From: Rhexocercosporidium sp. MPI-PUGE-AT-0058
Lineage: Eukaryota; Ascomycota; Leotiomycetes; Helotiales
DNA: 64,000 nt
Reading direction: 5' to 3'
Assembly: GCA_020746875.1 (NCBI GenBank)
Contig: JAGTJL010000007.1
Location: forward strand, 248,001 to 312,000
Shown here: positions 43,223 to 55,093 of the stretch, in pieces
Numbering within the stretch: the stretch's first letter is position 1
How the letters are laid out: every line of letters begins with the position of its first letter
Translations under genes and position numbers: made by a program
The notes under the pieces: model-generated
What the model saw: the letters and a program-made list of their open reading frames with translations, nothing else
What the model was told of the DNA's origin: nothing
Database searches by the model: none

Positions 43223-46200
43223 TCATCTCTGCGAAAGGTCAGCATTATCCCTGTTAAGAATGGATACTACTCACCCTTCCTCTTCTGGAGTTGACTTGCT
43301 GCTCCTGCTGCATATAACCCATTCCTTGCATACCCATCCCATATCCATACCCCATCCCAACATTTCCAAACCCAGGAGGACCAAATGCATTTCCTAGCAT
43401 TGGACTTGAACTCATTTGGGGTTGCGGCGGTTGAATCGGGGTCTGATTGCGATAATTCTCAATCGAAGGACTACTGTATCCAAACCCAGATTGCATTGGT
43501 GGGTAGAAGTTGTTCATTGGAGCCGCGCGTGCAAGAAGGGATTGCTGGTATTGAAGTTGTTGCATGTTGATGGGAGGAATCTGAACAGCTGGATTGAACA
43601 ATTGAGCCTGGACGCCATATGATGGATATGGTAGGTTTGAATCCACACTATCAGTTCTCTGCATACCCATATCGTACGGTTGTGGCATCTGAGGGAAGAA
43701 TTGATTGCCGTATTGCGGAGGGTGAGCTTGACTGTGATTCGATCCAGGTCTTTGACGTTCATTTGAATGACTAGATGGTTCACGAGGTTGACTCCCGTTC
43801 CGAGTAGAGAGTCCAACCTCATCCATCAATCTCTTGTATCCTTGAGCAGGTTGAGCCTTGAGTCTGACCAGAACATTGCGAACATTCTCAACAACATCCG
43901 ATCGAATAGATTCATCAAAGAATGGAGTTGTCAAGACCTTGAAGATTAGCGTAGCACCACAGGCATGATCGGAAAGGATGGCCTCGAGAGTCTCATCATT
44001 TTTGGAGAAGAACAATGCTTGGAGGATGGTGTCTCTTGCGTCGGCCTCGAGTTTTTGATTGATGACCTTGAGAACGGTAAGGTAGGCGACCTTGTGGGTG
44101 CAGAGGTGGACAAGGTTAGGCACAAGTTGAGGTGCAAGCACTGTGCGACGCTGAGGAAATGTACAAGTGTCGAGGAACCAGGTAAGGAGTAGAGCACCGT
44201 TGGCATTAGTAGCCAATTGGACACTGTGAAGGGCAATCGCGGCGGCAAGCATTCGTTGTTGTTCTTTGGTGGAGTGGTGACTTTCAAGACAAGCTCGCAT
44301 AGCTCTGGCTCCATACCGCCCTTGAGCAATCTCCCACATTTGACTGAGCATGGACTCGAAGATGAAATCGTTGAATGGAGATCCAAACTTCAAGCAGCAT
44401 TGAAGGACGTAATTTCCATACTGGTCGAGAAAGAGTGGGACGGTGTAGAGTTGGAGGTTCTTGATAATCATACCCATCTGCTTGGGGGTTTTGCTAGAAC
44501 AGAATTAGCAAACGAGCTGCAAGGGGTAAAAAACGGCACGAACCAGGTATCAATGATTTTCTGCGCAGCCCAAGTACCATTCTTATGAACTCCAATCTCG
44601 GCCATGTGTGGAGCAATCTCAGTCAACATGGCGTCTCTCATCTCGTCAGAGCAGTGTTCAAATAATTTCTGAACCACGGTATTCCCAAGATAGTCGGAAG
44701 ACAACTCTGCAATCTCAGGCAACATCTCGGTAGCGATATTCTCAATCTCTGCTTGCGACCAGCTCTGGTTGTCGATCCGCTTCCTGATATCGCGAAGCTT
44801 GGGAGCGTCGTGGATTCTGTTATGAGATGGTTCGGAGATGGTGGGAATCTCGGATTGATAGCCCTGGAATCCAATGGCAGACTCAAGACTGCGAGTGATC
44901 TTGATCTTATCGTCCGGGGTAGCACCAAACTCCGACACAATCTTCAAGATCTCCGACTTCATATCCGGAAGAGCTGGGATGGTCAATGGAGCAGTTCCTG
45001 GTCTCGAGATGACACCGGCATCACCATTCACACCCTCCTTGAATGGATCAGGACTTGGGGAGGGGAATGTTCCATCAGGACCAGGAGTACCGGAAGGAGA
45101 AGGAGGCTTTGCGAAATTGATTCGTACAGGACCAGCACCGGGGAAGATCTCAGTACCATTCATTGATTGCTTGGCAGACATTGCACTCTCAAGACGCTCG
45201 TAATTGACGAACCCGCAGTTCTTGTGGGTAAGAACACGAGCAGAGATAATAGGACCATGTGCTTTGAACATCTCCATGAGAGTCGAGACGGTGGTCGATG
45301 GTGGGATGCTTCCAAGCCAGAGAGCTCTGGTAGGTCCTTCCAGGTTGTCATCGGGGTTGAGATGATCATTTCTGCTGTTTGATCTGCCAAGAGACATAGC
45401 AGCTACAGCAGCTGGAAGATCGTCATATTCCCTAGCCTCAGCCATACCCAAATCCGAAGCAGTGATGCTGCTATCGAGTCGAGATGCTGATGGGTAGTAA
45501 TGCTTCAAGAGACGGGATGTCGGGGATTCGAGAACACCTGCAGTTCTAGCTCTTGGTCGGTTGACAGAAGCTTGATTGGCAAAAGCTTGAACGGCCAGAT
45601 TGTGCTGTTGAATAGCTGCATTCGTAGCGGCAAGTTGCATATGCAATTGAGCTTGTTGTGCCTCGTATGGTGTCATATTTGCGGATCCGTACTCCTCCTC
45701 TTCCTCCTCGGCGTATTTCTCCTTCGCGTTTACAGAGTAGGATCGGAATCTGTTCTTGTTGATATCTGCAATATTCGCAAGGAAAGGATTTGCCAATTGA
45801 GCTCGAGGTGGTTGTGGGGTGTCTGCCAATCCAAGGTAATCTAGAGTTCTCATCTGCATGTCATTCTCCCCGGTTCCCTCGCGTGAGAATGACGACTGTG
45901 CTGGGGAGCTAGGTTGATTGGAACCTGCGCTCGCAATGCTGGCAAGGGTAGATGTACGCTCTCTTCCTGAAGCCCAATTTGTAGAGAAAACCGAAGGTCC
46001 GAATGGTCCGGCACCATTGGAGAACTGACTTCTTTGTGGCATCGATCCAGCTCGTAACCGAGAGAGTAGAGCAGCGTTGCTAGCTGTGGCATTGTGTTCT
46101 GGCATTTCGCCAATCGATGATGGCGAAGGTGTCTGGAAAGGACTTTGAGATGGTGTTGGTCGGGAGGACTTCGCAAGTGCTGGCAGAGCCAATCCATTTG

Positions 46201-46709
46201 TAGCACCACCTGGAGAGAATCTGGACGGGACGGTACCAGCTCTTGCTCTTCTCACAGTCGAAGGGAGGCTCTCGGGGGTAGGAAGTTGTGCGAAATCAGG
46301 GAAGCCGTCGGTTGGTGATTCGGGGATGTTCTCACGAAGAGGAGTGGAGTTTCCACTGGTTGGAGGTCCCCAGACGTTGACTGGAAGTCCCTCTTGTGCT
46401 TGAATTTCTCGTGCTCTGTCGTCATTAGCCAAAGCCACCACACAAAACACACCAAACCTACCTCTTTGAGAATAATCTGCTTGCGCTGCCACCCAGTTCG
46501 TGCGATGGAGAGCCGGCCCCCGATCGCGAGTTGTTGGCCATTTTACCTGCAGAATTCAAGCCACCTGGCAGACCAAAGGGAGATCGGAGGGCGTTTCCGC
46601 TGGAAGGTTCTGTAGGGGAATTGTTGGCAGTCGAAGATCCTGAACGTGTGAGGCCCGTAGCCGGAGGTAGATATCCAAGCGTAAGGTGTTCGGATCTTGC
46701 AGATGACAT
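43223..46709 (-). CDS. RRM + Pumilio (PUF) RNA-binding protein, Jsn1/Puf1-Puf2 type
   Basis: A cytoplasmic mRNA 3'UTR-binding regulator. Four exons (46709-46462, 46415-44544, 44493-43275, 43228-43223) give 1114 residues. The N-terminus is Ser/Pro-rich and disordered, with LFSKRAREIQAQEGLPV across the first intron. An RRM lies at about 450-524 (LWLGSIPPSTTVSTLMEMF, CGFVNYERLESAM). PUF repeats start near 640 (LSSDYLGNTVVQKLFEHC, GVHKNGTWAAQKIID, DQYGNYVLQCCLKFG, GARAMRACLES). The C-terminal tail is Gln/Met/Gly/Tyr-rich and prion-like. This RRM-plus-PUF order matches yeast Jsn1/Puf2. The last exon codes only Arg and stop (AGA TGA), giving the end RRGRR; without splicing the frame stops at 43254 with a different tail. 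ATG at 46709 is the only good start. Confidence 0.93.
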
Positions 46710-47560
46710 TATAGATTATTCGTCCACCAAAGATCTCTCGAATCTGGCACGAGAGATGGGTAGGAAGTTGTATTCGAAAGTATCGCGGAGGAGATCCGTC
46801 AACTCAGTGACAAGATTTCGAACTCGACGGGAAAGGATCGAATCTATCGAGGGGAGGCGAGGAGAGGAGACTTCGAAGGGTTGAGTCTGAGTGGCCAAGG
46901 ATGGGTTGTTATGGAAGGATTGTGGAGATGGCGGACTCGTGTTTTAGAAATTTTCCTGACGGAAGGGTTCGATCTATTAAAAAAGGGCCGAGAGGTCACT
47001 CGATGACGGCGCAGAGAAGATCGAAGAGAAGAAGGAATGAGATTGATGCCGATAGGGTTCGGTGATCCTGTGAAGCACTCGATGGATGGGGGAGTCTGCA
47101 GACAGTTGACAATGGGTGGTAGTCGACTGAGAAAGGGAGTGCGCTGAGACTGAGGAAGTTCGAGTTGCTGGGATTAAAGTTTTCCGTTCGGGAAAGGCAG
47201 AAAGGGGGATGCGATGATGCTGTTGATGCTCTTGCTGGCCAACATGCAGACTGACGATCATTAATACAAGAAAGCGAAGCTTGACGATGATGGTGGTGGG
47301 GGAGTCGAGATGACGGAGGACGTCGAGTCGATAGAAAGGAAGGGGGGAGAGAGGGTGGGTGGAGGAGGATGGAGTAGTAGGAGGAGGAGGAGGATGAAGA
47401 AGAAGAAGAAGAGGAGAGGTGTTGAAGTAGATGGGTGGGTCGAGTAGGGTTTGGGTTTGGGACTGGGGGGACTTGGCACTGGGTCGAGGCAGGGCAGGGC
47501 AGGGCAGGCAAGAAAGAGGAAAGAGAAGAGCGAAGGGGTCAAATCGTACGTAGCTGGGCG
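46710..47560 (-). promoter_or_regulatory. CT-rich leader/promoter region of the PUF gene
   Basis: Immediately upstream of the PUF start there are 60 open codons in the same frame, separated by one TAA (46718-46716) and two further codons. Further up (about 47170-47430) the gene's sense strand is strongly C/T-rich with CTTCTT and CTCCTC runs, typical of fungal core promoters and leaders. Ser-rich ORFs in this tract are composition artefacts. Confidence 0.45.
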
Positions 47561-50500
47561 GGTCGGGCGGTTTTTTTTTAGCGTGGACGGCGAATTGTAT
47601 GGTATAATAAGTATGTGGTTTGATTTAGTTTGGTTTGGTTTGGTTTACTTCTCGCTTTTATTGCGTACGAATTAAAACAGAAGAACTGGACAGGGTAGGA
47701 TATCATGGGTAGATAGGTATTATGGCAGAGTAGTCATATTGGAGATATTGGAGAGTAGAAAACATAATAGAGTTAGTTGAAATTGATTGGATGGGTTCGA
47801 TTGGAGTGATCGCATTCAGACGATCAGGTTCAAAACATCTCTACCTACTACATACAGTACCTACAGAAAGGCCAGGGGAAAGTGACAATAGGGACGAGGG
47901 CATGGGAGAGTACGAAAGTGACTACGGAAAGCCAGGCTCAGGTTGGAGAGAGAGAACACGATCACAGGGCAAGGGAGGGCGAAAGGCCAGATAGAATGAT
48001 CCGGGCAAGGACTTAGGAGATCATATAGTAGAACCATACAGGGCAAAGCCTTGCATTTCACAATCAACTCGATGTATTGGACTCAAGTTGAAGCCAAAGC
48101 AGAACTCTCATCTCACCTGCCCTCCTACCCCATCCCCATCCCTCCTCACCAGCGAGAACACAACACGCTCACGGCACTTGTCCCCTCTCATCCTCCACTC
48201 GTCTTGCCTCAGACATGCCCTCACTTTTGACTCTGCCTTGGATGTTCCCTCTTCCCCCAGTCCCAGGCTGGTTAGTGGATAGCGTGGCCGTGTTTCAAGA
48301 TCAGGATGTGCCAACAGACCCTGGAGAGGTAACCCGAGGGGGCATTCTGGCGGGCGAGTGACAACGCTGGAAATGGGATCCACGAGACCAGGATATATAT
48401 CTGGGCATGGGCCATGCATGGACTCTGTGCTGTGATGTCGATGCTCTATTTATATTCCACCCTTACAGATACGAATGCATGTTCCTCCATCTATAGAATC
48501 GAGTATGAGACAGCAGATCTTCAATTCCACTTGCTTGTCTGCTTGCTCTTCGGAAGGGTAAATGTAAATTGTCCCTACAGTAGTCCATCTGCATGATTCT
48601 GCTCAAGCCCAAATAAAGGAGTTGGGATGACATGAGATCTATCCATAGAAAAATAGGGGAGGGGCGGTTGGTCAGAACAAAGCCAACCATGCATCACATC
48701 ACACATTGGACTGGAGTTTCACATATTCCCCGTCCGCAGAAGGCACCCACTCAGTCGATCAGATTCAAAGCAAATTCAAAGCAAAGAGACAGTAATCCAG
48801 ATGTATCGCAAATTGAACTTACAGACTACAATCCACTTGCTCTTTAGGCATGCTTCTAAATTGTTGTGAGTGCGCTTAAAGTCCGTGTGCACTTTATATC
48901 ATACTGCTTTATTCTCCAGACTTTTGCCTAGTCTAGGTGGTTTCGTATGCTGCATTGTTATCGATATCGATTCGGCTGTTTCATCTGTTCCAAATAGTCA
49001 TTATGACCTTTTCTGCTCTTGTATTCGGGACAGTCTAACTTCTTGTTTGACAGACCTCGTGTGAATTTGGCCGATGCCTGAGGAGACCAGATAGACGACA
49101 AGCTTCAGAGATTCCAGATTCCGATGATAACAGAGATACCCGTAAAAATACTGATCAATCCGTCAAAGTGAACTTCCCCTCTATTCGATTGGCAGTTTCA
49201 AGAACCAGATCAGATTGGAAACCCGACTCCGTTTTCCATCTCGATTTCTATTATCATCCGCCCATCCAACATGGAGAAAGTCCGTCCAAGACTCCAAGCC
49301 TCGCCTACACCTCAGTGTCTGAAAATAAAAAATTACTGCTTGGTTTTACCCCATCATCAGTGCGTGTTTGGCCCAGCCTTGCAGCAATCCACCAAGACGG
49401 ACTAGAAGTCGAAGGCTCGAAGCAGCATGAAAAGAGTCAAGAGACCGTTCGATGAAGCTGTAACGTGCTCTACTAGTCTCGGTATCGCAACCCTAAAACC
49501 GTTCTCATCGAACTACCTACCACACCATTACCTGACATGAGTTGGGACGACTGACTGACGGAAACATCCTACTCGTAGTACCAGTACTTGAGTCCTCATC
49601 CGAGATCCCTGGGTCCTGTATCAAGTAAAAAGACAGACGACACGACACCATATCAGAGCAGAGCTACTGTACTGTACATACATTAGGCGAGCCAGCATAA
49701 AGGGGCAGCACACTGCAGGCAGCCTAGACCATGGAATAGATGTTTGGTTTAGATGCGAGATGGGATGATGTTTTGTTATGCGGTACTGCGGTATCAGACG
49801 TATTGTACAGCACCTCTCGTGAGTCGTGTTCGGCTTCATCTGGATTGTTTGATAGTACTGTATATACATACTGTACATACATATGGATGGGCGGTGTTCG
49901 GCTTGCTTGCATGAATACCGGGAGTCTGTACCAACCTCCTGACCTCCCTCACCTTCACCCTGCGTTGCGCAAAGATGTTTACGAACTGGATGAACGAACT
50001 GTAAAATTTTGCAGGGCTAGAAGTGAAGATATGACGTTGATTTCCACTCTTCTACTCGTACCAGGCCCATAAAAGGCCGTTAGTTAGGCTGAAGAATTAC
50101 GCAACGCCATGTCCTCAACCAGCTGAGACCTCAGACCTACCATCGTTACGACCCCATAATACTTCGAAGTATATCAGATCATATAAATCCAATTAACTAC
50201 AAGTTCGTATGAGCTTCCATCCACCTAAGAAAAAAAGGACCAAAAGGGGTAAATACATAACACCTCATCTTCATGCACACAAACTCTCCACGACCGAACG
50301 GCGCATATCCCATCAACGCATCCAATTGGACTCGCGTCGCCTCTGTCACCCGCATATCGCCTCCGCGGCTTTTGATTGACGCATCAGCGCACCCGATCTG
50401 CATCTTCTGAAACGTTAGCGGCATGTCCTGCGACGGGAGGGATCTGGAACCCACGAGGCACCACCTATGGAGTGAGGGAGGGCAAGTCGAGCCGGTGCCG

Positions 50501-51818
50501 TTCGGGTGGGTGAGCCGAGGGGCTCTTCTTGGCTTGGGGTTTGGTCGAACGTTGAACGCAGAGACCACAGATCCGGGGAAGTCGGAAGGTAGATGTACGA
50601 AGTACATCTACGTCGTACATTTACCAATCAGCAATGTGAAGCATTTACATCTGCGCAAGCTTACTAAAACCTTTGCTTCTCAGATGTCACAAGATGATAA
50701 TGCACCCAGTACACCTTCAAGCTCACGTGGCTTGCATTAACTGCGCGGACTTGTGGACCTTAGCTGGAAAGCTATCCCGTCCAGCACTAACCGCAGTCAT
50801 TGACTTTTAACTTCAACGGCGATTATCTGGCTACATATGCAACTCCAACCAGCTTCTTACATATGCAGCTATCGGTCTCGGGCAATGCACTCCTGTCCCT
50901 CGGCTCTCACTGGTTTCCCTTTGACCCCGGATTACTCCAGAGGTACAGTATTTCCACCAACCGAAAGCTGGGGTGAGATGCTGGATTATGTCCTCGCGTG
51001 ATTCGACAAATCTCATCGATTGAGAGATAAGAAATAGCATGCTTTGGAATGGTCGTAAGATTTCTCGGCTCTGGCCCTGGGTTTTGAGAGCCTCTAATGT
51101 GTTGGGTTGAGCCTGACCAGGAGCCACAGAAGATTAGAACCCTTTGCCTTCCTACGGTTCTAATTTCCTGTCATTTGAGATCGAGAGGCGGCTTCAATGG
51201 CCCTTCAATTTAAGCTACTAGTCTGCATCACTACACTTATCCAATGATCAATATCACGGCATTTCCATAAACCCTAGGATTAAATGTACCCACAAGCCTG
51301 CTGCCTCGCTTAAGAACTTGCAGGTTGTTGATTTTGGAGATTTATATTTTCAACTCGTACTTTGTAGCGCTCGTGAGTTAGAACGATAGAAAGGATGCCT
51401 TCTGAGGGAAGACTTTACTATTCAATTCTACTTAGTTCCCTTGGCTATCTTGACAAGAGTGTCAGCGATTGCCTCGTGCCTCCCAACTGGTTGGTAGAAA
51501 AGGCGGGGAAGCATTTCAGGCAACTATTATAACTAACAACACCTCATCTGCCATTTTCCACTTCGTGAGCACAATTTCAATTGATTCTCCATAAATAATA
51601 TCTGATTCCAATCCTCCGCTCAACAACTTCAACTGACATATCCCAGATTGAAGTTCACAGTAAGCAATAGCATTCCAAGCAACAAACCCATCAGCATCCA
51701 CCAATTCCACTTCTTCAGCGCAACTTGAATCGATAACTGATCAATCATCTCTATTATCAAACATACATACTACATACTTCAACAGCTCAACCAACCTCTC
51801 CAGCGACCACCCTCCAAA
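47561..51818. other. Long gene-free stretch
   Basis: About 4.2 kb with only short, overlapping, motif-free frames on both strands. A minus frame at about 50197-50400 (MQIGCADASIKSRGG...) reads somewhat protein-like but has no start context or family. A perfect short inverted repeat at 50589-50611 is listed separately. A long noncoding RNA or missed small genes are possible but nothing supports them. Confidence 0.4.
50589..50611. repeat. Short perfect inverted repeat (10-bp arms, 3-bp loop)
   Basis: GTAGATGTAC (50589-50598), GAA, GTACATCTAC (50602-50611) in a gene-free region. Possible hairpin or palindromic binding site. Confidence 0.55.
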
Positions 51819-53122
51819 ATGCCAGTAACAATCAAACCCGCCCCCCACGGCGCCAACAAAATCAACACCACCCTCGCAAGCCCCTCCTCCAACGCCCGCG
51901 ACCTCCTCCGAAGCTTCGTAGCAGACAGCGAAATACGAAACGACAACATAATCCAATCGACATTCCAGAACCTAACCCCTGAATCCCACATCTACCCCAA
52001 GCACAACGGCTTCGTAGACAGCGCCGTCCAAGCCTACAATCAACACCACCACCTCACCATCCGCCCCGACGACATCTGGCTCGCCATCCTCGCCCAGCTG
52101 AATATCTACATCAACGCCCACGCCGAGGAGCTCCGCTCTATGTTCGTAGACCACGCCGGTCAGAAAGAACTCACGATCTGGGAGTTGAGTGACATCAAAG
52201 GCACGGCGACGTTCGGAGTCGACTGGGGCAAGTTCAGCTTCAAGATGAGTAAAATGCTAGCGGAGAACATCAAAGATCCGTCTCTACGCGAGTGGATGCT
52301 CCCATGCTTCTCGACAACGACGAAAGTCGACCAGGCGGTTGCGTCCATTATGATGATGGCGAGTCTGCAGAAGTACTTCTCGTACGGGTGCGGGATATCT
52401 TGTGGGCTACCTTCCGTGACGCTGTTGGGGGAGAAGAGCGACTGGGAAAGGCTAGCTCTAAAGGCAGAGAGGTTGCCGACGTTTGGTAAGGAGGCGGGGG
52501 TATGGTATGGCTTGCTGCAACCGGTTCTCAAGAGGTTTGTTATGTCGTTTGATGAGCCTGATTCTGAAGGGACGAGGGATTTCTGGCAGAAGATCGCTCA
52601 TTATTCGGGGGGTGGATCAGGTCCAAAATATTTGAGTGTAAGATACAATACTATCCCGTGATTTGCTCGTGCTGATGAATGTAGGGCTGGATCACGGCGT
52701 TCTGTTTCTGGGGAAGGGATGGGAATTCGTTCTTCCAGGCTAGGGTTAATCCTTCGGAAGGGGATGAGATGTATACTATGATGGCTTCGACACCGATACT
52801 GCAGCTTGATGATGCTAGGTATCATCGTGTTGATACCGAAGCTGTACCTCCTGGCTGGGCATCTGTTCCTGTTCAGCTTGATGATGATGGATTGATTACT
52901 AAGTGTGTGATGATTGCAGGTCTGATGGGGACGAAGTATAGTAGTAGCGATGAGTTAAACGAGGCGGGCTTTGATACCATTTCGATTGAGAGTGGATGGT
53001 GGATGTATGAGACGTATACGGAGGAGGAATTGAAAGCTGCGAAGGCGGAAAGGGACAGAGAGATCAAAAGGAAGTACAAAGAGAAGTATGGGTTTGATAG
53101 CTTTGCGGCTAGCGAGGATTGA
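51819..53122 (+). CDS. DUF4419-family protein
   Basis: Two exons (51819-52637, 52685-53122) give 418 residues. Residues about 50-340 fit the fungal DUF4419 family: GFVDSAVQAYNQHHHLTIRP and DDIWLAILAQLNIYINAHAE near the front, STTTKVDQAVASIMMMASLQ and YGCGISCGLPSVTLLGEKSD in the middle, then FWQKIAHYSGGGSGPKYLSG and WITAFCFWGRDG across the intron. The last 35 residues are a Lys/Glu-rich helix. No signal peptide; probably cytosolic. The biochemical role of the family is unknown to me. The splice join LS|GWITAFCFW falls in the most conserved part, which supports it. Confidence 0.92.
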
Positions 53123-55093
53123 AAATGGGGAACCAATTTAGAGGTTAGGCATTGATCGCTAAGATTCAGCAGACAAGTTGTGAAGAGAGATTTCTTTGCC
53201 TCGCGAATTCCTTTCACCATTTACTCTTCTACCTCCAAACTCTCCATTACTTTGATGCCGCCGGAATTCAGACCATGATCCGTACCTCAGCATAGGTTCC
53301 TTTTGATCCAGTTCGGCGCACAGATACCCACGGGGAGACTCTAATTCAGTCAAGCTGGAACTCTTGCTTCGGTGCGACAAGACATTTCTTTGAGACCTAT
53401 GCGCTCTCGAATTGATCCCACACCCCTCTAACTTCTTTGAGCGATAAAATGCAATAGATTTTCGGCGATGAGTATCGAGAGCTACCACACCAGAACAGAC
53501 AGCCAGCTAGTCAGGAGGTAGGGATGCTGGTAATTGATGCTTGATATTGCGGCGTTTCCAATGAACCGATGGCTTCTTTTCAGGTCCCTTGGTACATAAT
53601 TTCGACATCTGAAATTGTCAGCTGTCGTTCAAATCCGTTCAATCATGAAGAATTAGAAAATCTACCCAGGCCCGTCAATTTCTCCTCGTCTTTGACTCCC
53701 GGTTAAGCTTCTCCATACCAATTTCCAGAGCCCTCCCCTCGACGACCAGTTCCCATTCGCCTCCTCGATCAACAATTCCCTACTCCATCGCCTCAATCCA
53801 TCCTCCCTCGGAGCCCTCAATGCCCACGATTGACAAACAACCCACCCTGTTCAAACCCCCTACTCGACACCGAGAAAGAATGCAGCGACAGAATCGTACA
53901 TGCGAACAGAACATACGGCAGCGTACAGACAAGCAGTGTGAGTGTCTGATTCTGTGTACCTCCTGGGGAGGACTTGGTCGCTGTAGTTGCCATTTTTGAG
54001 GGTAGATGGATGGACAGTGGTAACGTGGCGAGGATAGGGGTAAATAAAAGGTGGAGGACAGTGTGTAAAGGTGCGGGAATACAGAGCACAAAGAAACGGA
54101 TTCTTGAATCGAAAATTCTCACGAATCAGGATAAGAAGAAAATATTAAAGGAACGTCAAATGAATGAATGAACGACTGATTGAACCTCTAAACCTTCGAA
54201 GAATATCGAGGGAGCGTCAAATATAAATACCACAGCAGCCCGAAATCAAGCAACCAAGCCAACCCCAGCCATCAAGCTTAAACCCAGACAAGCGCAATCT
54301 CCCAAGCCTCGTCACCCGCGGGCCGACGACGCGCGCGATAAGCATCGGTATTGTACGTTACAGATGTGGCCTTGATTTGGAAGATTGCGATCCGCTTTCT
54401 GTTGAGGCTGATCAGAATCTTCCGATGTGGATTTATTGCGTGTCTCGGGTTGAGATTGGGGGGGTTGATTGGGCGGGTAAAACCCTTGTGGAGACGTGGA
54501 AAGGGGGTTGTAAGCGAGGGTGGGGGTTGGAATAGGGGTTAGGGGTAGAGGATGAGGGGTGTTTGTTGTTTATTGACGGATGAGTAAGGGGGTTTGTGAA
54601 GAGATGCGATTGCAATAGAATTTGAAGACTTATTGAATTGGATTGTACAAGGAATATTTCTAAAGGTCGGCAACCGGCCATGCAGTATGGCAGACTGGTG
54701 CACAATCTGACAGACTGGTATATAGTTTGGCAACTAAGACTACAGAGTTACGACTCCTTGACGAAATTTTAAACAGCAGAATTAGAAAGTTAAGGGTAAA
54801 TTGCAAGACCCAAGACAAAAACGGACGAAAGAGAATCCAAGGAAGGGCTGCGGATTTTAAATGAACTAGAGGTAGGAGTTTCGAGGTAGACATAGGACCA
54901 GAGTAGCCAAACTTGCTGGGAGGACAAGCGAAAGAAACGATGGCGACGAGATCAAGAGATGGAACAATATCTATTTAGCTGTAGATTCAATTGGCAAATT
55001 CTCTTATATCTCCACAATCGAAGCAATGAGAAGTACGAGCTTTCGAGGTTCAACCGGAACCTCAAGTTGCTTCTTCTCGCCCATCCTGAACAT
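53123..55093. other. Mostly gene-free spacer
   Basis: Contains one small candidate gene (53817-53993 minus, listed separately). Otherwise only short frames: for example 53159-53488 minus is Ser/Arg-rich and motif-free. The right end is the 3' flank of the chitosanase gene. Confidence 0.4.
53817..53993 (-). CDS. Candidate 58-residue single-pass membrane protein
   Basis: The ATG at 53993 has a good fungal start context (TCAAAATGGC). The product has a polar, Thr/Ser-rich N-terminus (MATTATKSSPGGTQNQ), one hydrophobic helix (LTLLVCTLPYVLFACTILSL) and a short polar tail with Arg and Glu. Small tail-less membrane microproteins like this occur in ER complexes, but I cannot match it to a family. A chance ORF is possible; transcripts would settle it. 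Confidence 0.35.
   Translation of the reverse strand: MATTATKSSPGGTQNQTLTLLVCTLPYVLFACTILSLHSFSVSSRGFEQGGLFVNRGH

Noticed and set aside
46996..47542. Ser/Pro-rich minus-strand ORFs of 93-171 codons upstream of the PUF gene
   Set aside because: They consist of long Ser and Pro runs produced by CT-rich leader DNA, with no domain or splice structure.
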